Shown here piece after piece: positions 12,974-13,705 of a stretch of 13,705 bases of DNA. The notes under the pieces were generated by a model. The model worked only from the letters and a program-made list of their open reading frames with translations. It made no database searches and had not been told where the DNA came from. The stretch lies in assembly GCA_964523005.1 (NCBI GenBank), contig CAZFZL010000038.1, positions 1 to 13,705 of the forward strand, written 5' to 3'. This DNA comes from UMGS1307 sp964523005 (GTDB lineage: Bacteria; Bacillota; Clostridia; Oscillospirales; CAG-382). Both the position numbers and the translations under genes were made by a program. How positions within the stretch are numbered: the stretch's first letter is position 1; each line of letters opens with the position of its first letter.

Positions 12974-13705
12974 ATGACCCAGACAATAGCGCTCATCGTG
13001 CTGGTGCTTTTCGCGATAGGCATGGTGATCATCGGACTTGTATCAAAAAAACGGGCGCAGTCGCTCGATGGATTTCTGCTCGGCGGAAGAAAAATGGGGC
13101 CGTGGGTCTCTGCGTTAGCCTATGGCACATCGTATTTCTCCGCCGTTATTTTTATAGGCTACGCAGGAAAGCACGGCTGGGACATTGGTCTCGGCTCACT
13201 CTGGATAGGAGTCGGAAACGCGCTTATAGCAGCACTTGCCGCATGGCTCGTTTTAGCCAAGCGTACACGTTCAATGACAAGGCGGCTCGATTCAAGAACG
13301 ATGCCAGAATACTTCAGCGCACGTTACGCTTCTACCGGAATGAAGGTATATTCCGCTGTCATTATTTTCGTTTTTCTCGTTCCTTATGCCGCAGGCGTGT
13401 ATAAGGGGCTTGGTTCTATGTTCTCAACGATATTTCCCGGAACGCCCGAATGGACATGTATGCTCATCGTGGCAGTCCTTACAACTATATATCTTATTCT
13501 CGGCGGTTACGTCGCGACCGCGCTCAACGACCTCATACAGGGCATTATCATGATAGTCGGTATAATAGTAATGGTCACGGTACTGCTTTGCAGGCCGGAG
13601 GTCGGCGGTATTACCGGCATGATCGACAAGCTCACGGCTATCGACCCACAGCTCACTGCACCGTTCGGCGGCAGCAGCTTCAACTTCCTTGCCGTTAACA
13701 TAGCG
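12974..13705 (+). CDS. Sodium:solute symporter (SSF family), 3' end beyond window
   Basis: An open frame of 244 codons from ATG 12974 to the window end, with no stop. It looks like the N-terminal half of an SSF (PutP/PanF-type) transporter, which uses the sodium gradient to import a small solute. SSF marks include FLLGGRKMGPW (34-44) and ALAYGTSYFSAVIFIGYAG (47-65). TMPEYFSARYAS (109-120) and GGYVATALNDLIQGIIMIVG (177-196) also fit. Membrane helices appear near 3-23, 42-63, 74-95, 124-143, 160-176 and 183-206. The substrate cannot be read from this part. It follows ilvN by 44 bp on the same strand and may share its transcript, so a branched-chain-related or keto-acid substrate is possible but unproven. 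There is no upstream in-frame ATG, GTG or TTG nearby. Confidence 0.88.
   Translation, partial: MTQTIALIVLVLFAIGMVIIGLVSKKRAQSLDGFLLGGRKMGPWVSALAYGTSYFSAVIFIGYAGKHGWDIGLGSLWIGVGNALIAALAAWLVLAKRTRSMTRRLDSRTMPEYFSARYASTGMKVYSAVIIFVFLVPYAAGVYKGLGSMFSTIFPGTPEWTCMLIVAVLTTIYLILGGYVATALNDLIQGIIMIVGIIVMVTVLLCRPEVGGITGMIDKLTAIDPQLTAPFGGSSFNFLAVNIA

Noticed and set aside
1..13705. CRISPR array, tRNA or rRNA genes
   Set aside because: No regularly spaced direct repeats and no recognisable tRNA or rRNA sequence on either strand by eye.

Overview
The window reads as chromosomal DNA of a low-to-mid GC Gram-positive bacterium, most likely an uncultured gut-type member of the Clostridia. The grounds are an RNase J gene, a Firmicutes-style MurA, GGAGG-like ribosome binding sites, near-consensus sigma-A promoters and a phage lysis module of the clostridial type. 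This placement is an inference from gene content. No rRNA, tRNA, CRISPR array or transposase gene was seen.

Layout, minus-strand half (1-7080). Position 1 starts inside a perfect 21-bp inverted repeat that breaks a small GlsB/YeaQ-type membrane protein gene and is probably a fold-back assembly artefact. At 220-3981 lies a compact four-gene phage-derived cassette, in transcription order: a 767-aa baseplate/fibre-like protein with a C-terminal SGNH hydrolase domain, a small membrane/coiled-coil protein, an r1t-like holin and an amidase endolysin. No capsid, portal, tape-measure or integrase gene is next to it. Its upstream spacer (3982-4307) has no gene but contains a nested inverted-repeat structure about 244 bp long. 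Further upstream on the same strand are a BadF/NagK-type sugar kinase, the mechanosensitive channel MscL and MurA, all chromosomal housekeeping genes.

Divergent centre (7081-7310). murA (minus) and the RNase J gene (plus) are fired from promoters whose -35 boxes face each other. The RNase J promoter is a perfect consensus (TTGACA, 17 bp, TATAAT), followed by two tandem copies of the palindrome ATGTACAT.

Plus-strand half (7311-13705). RNase J, a FabG-like SDR oxidoreductase, a PsbP-like lipoprotein and a two-TM hypothetical protein form a tight run. After a fresh extended -10 promoter come ilvB and ilvN (acetolactate synthase large and small subunits, overlapping by 4 bp). A sodium:solute symporter gene follows and runs off the right edge; its start codon is separated from the only good Shine-Dalgarno by a small hairpin.

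The best candidates for something undescribed are the free-standing fibre/esterase-holin-endolysin cassette with its palindromic leader (a possible holin/endolysin export module or a domesticated phage remnant), and the unusual translation start of the symporter. Everything is read by eye; no database search or structure prediction was run.
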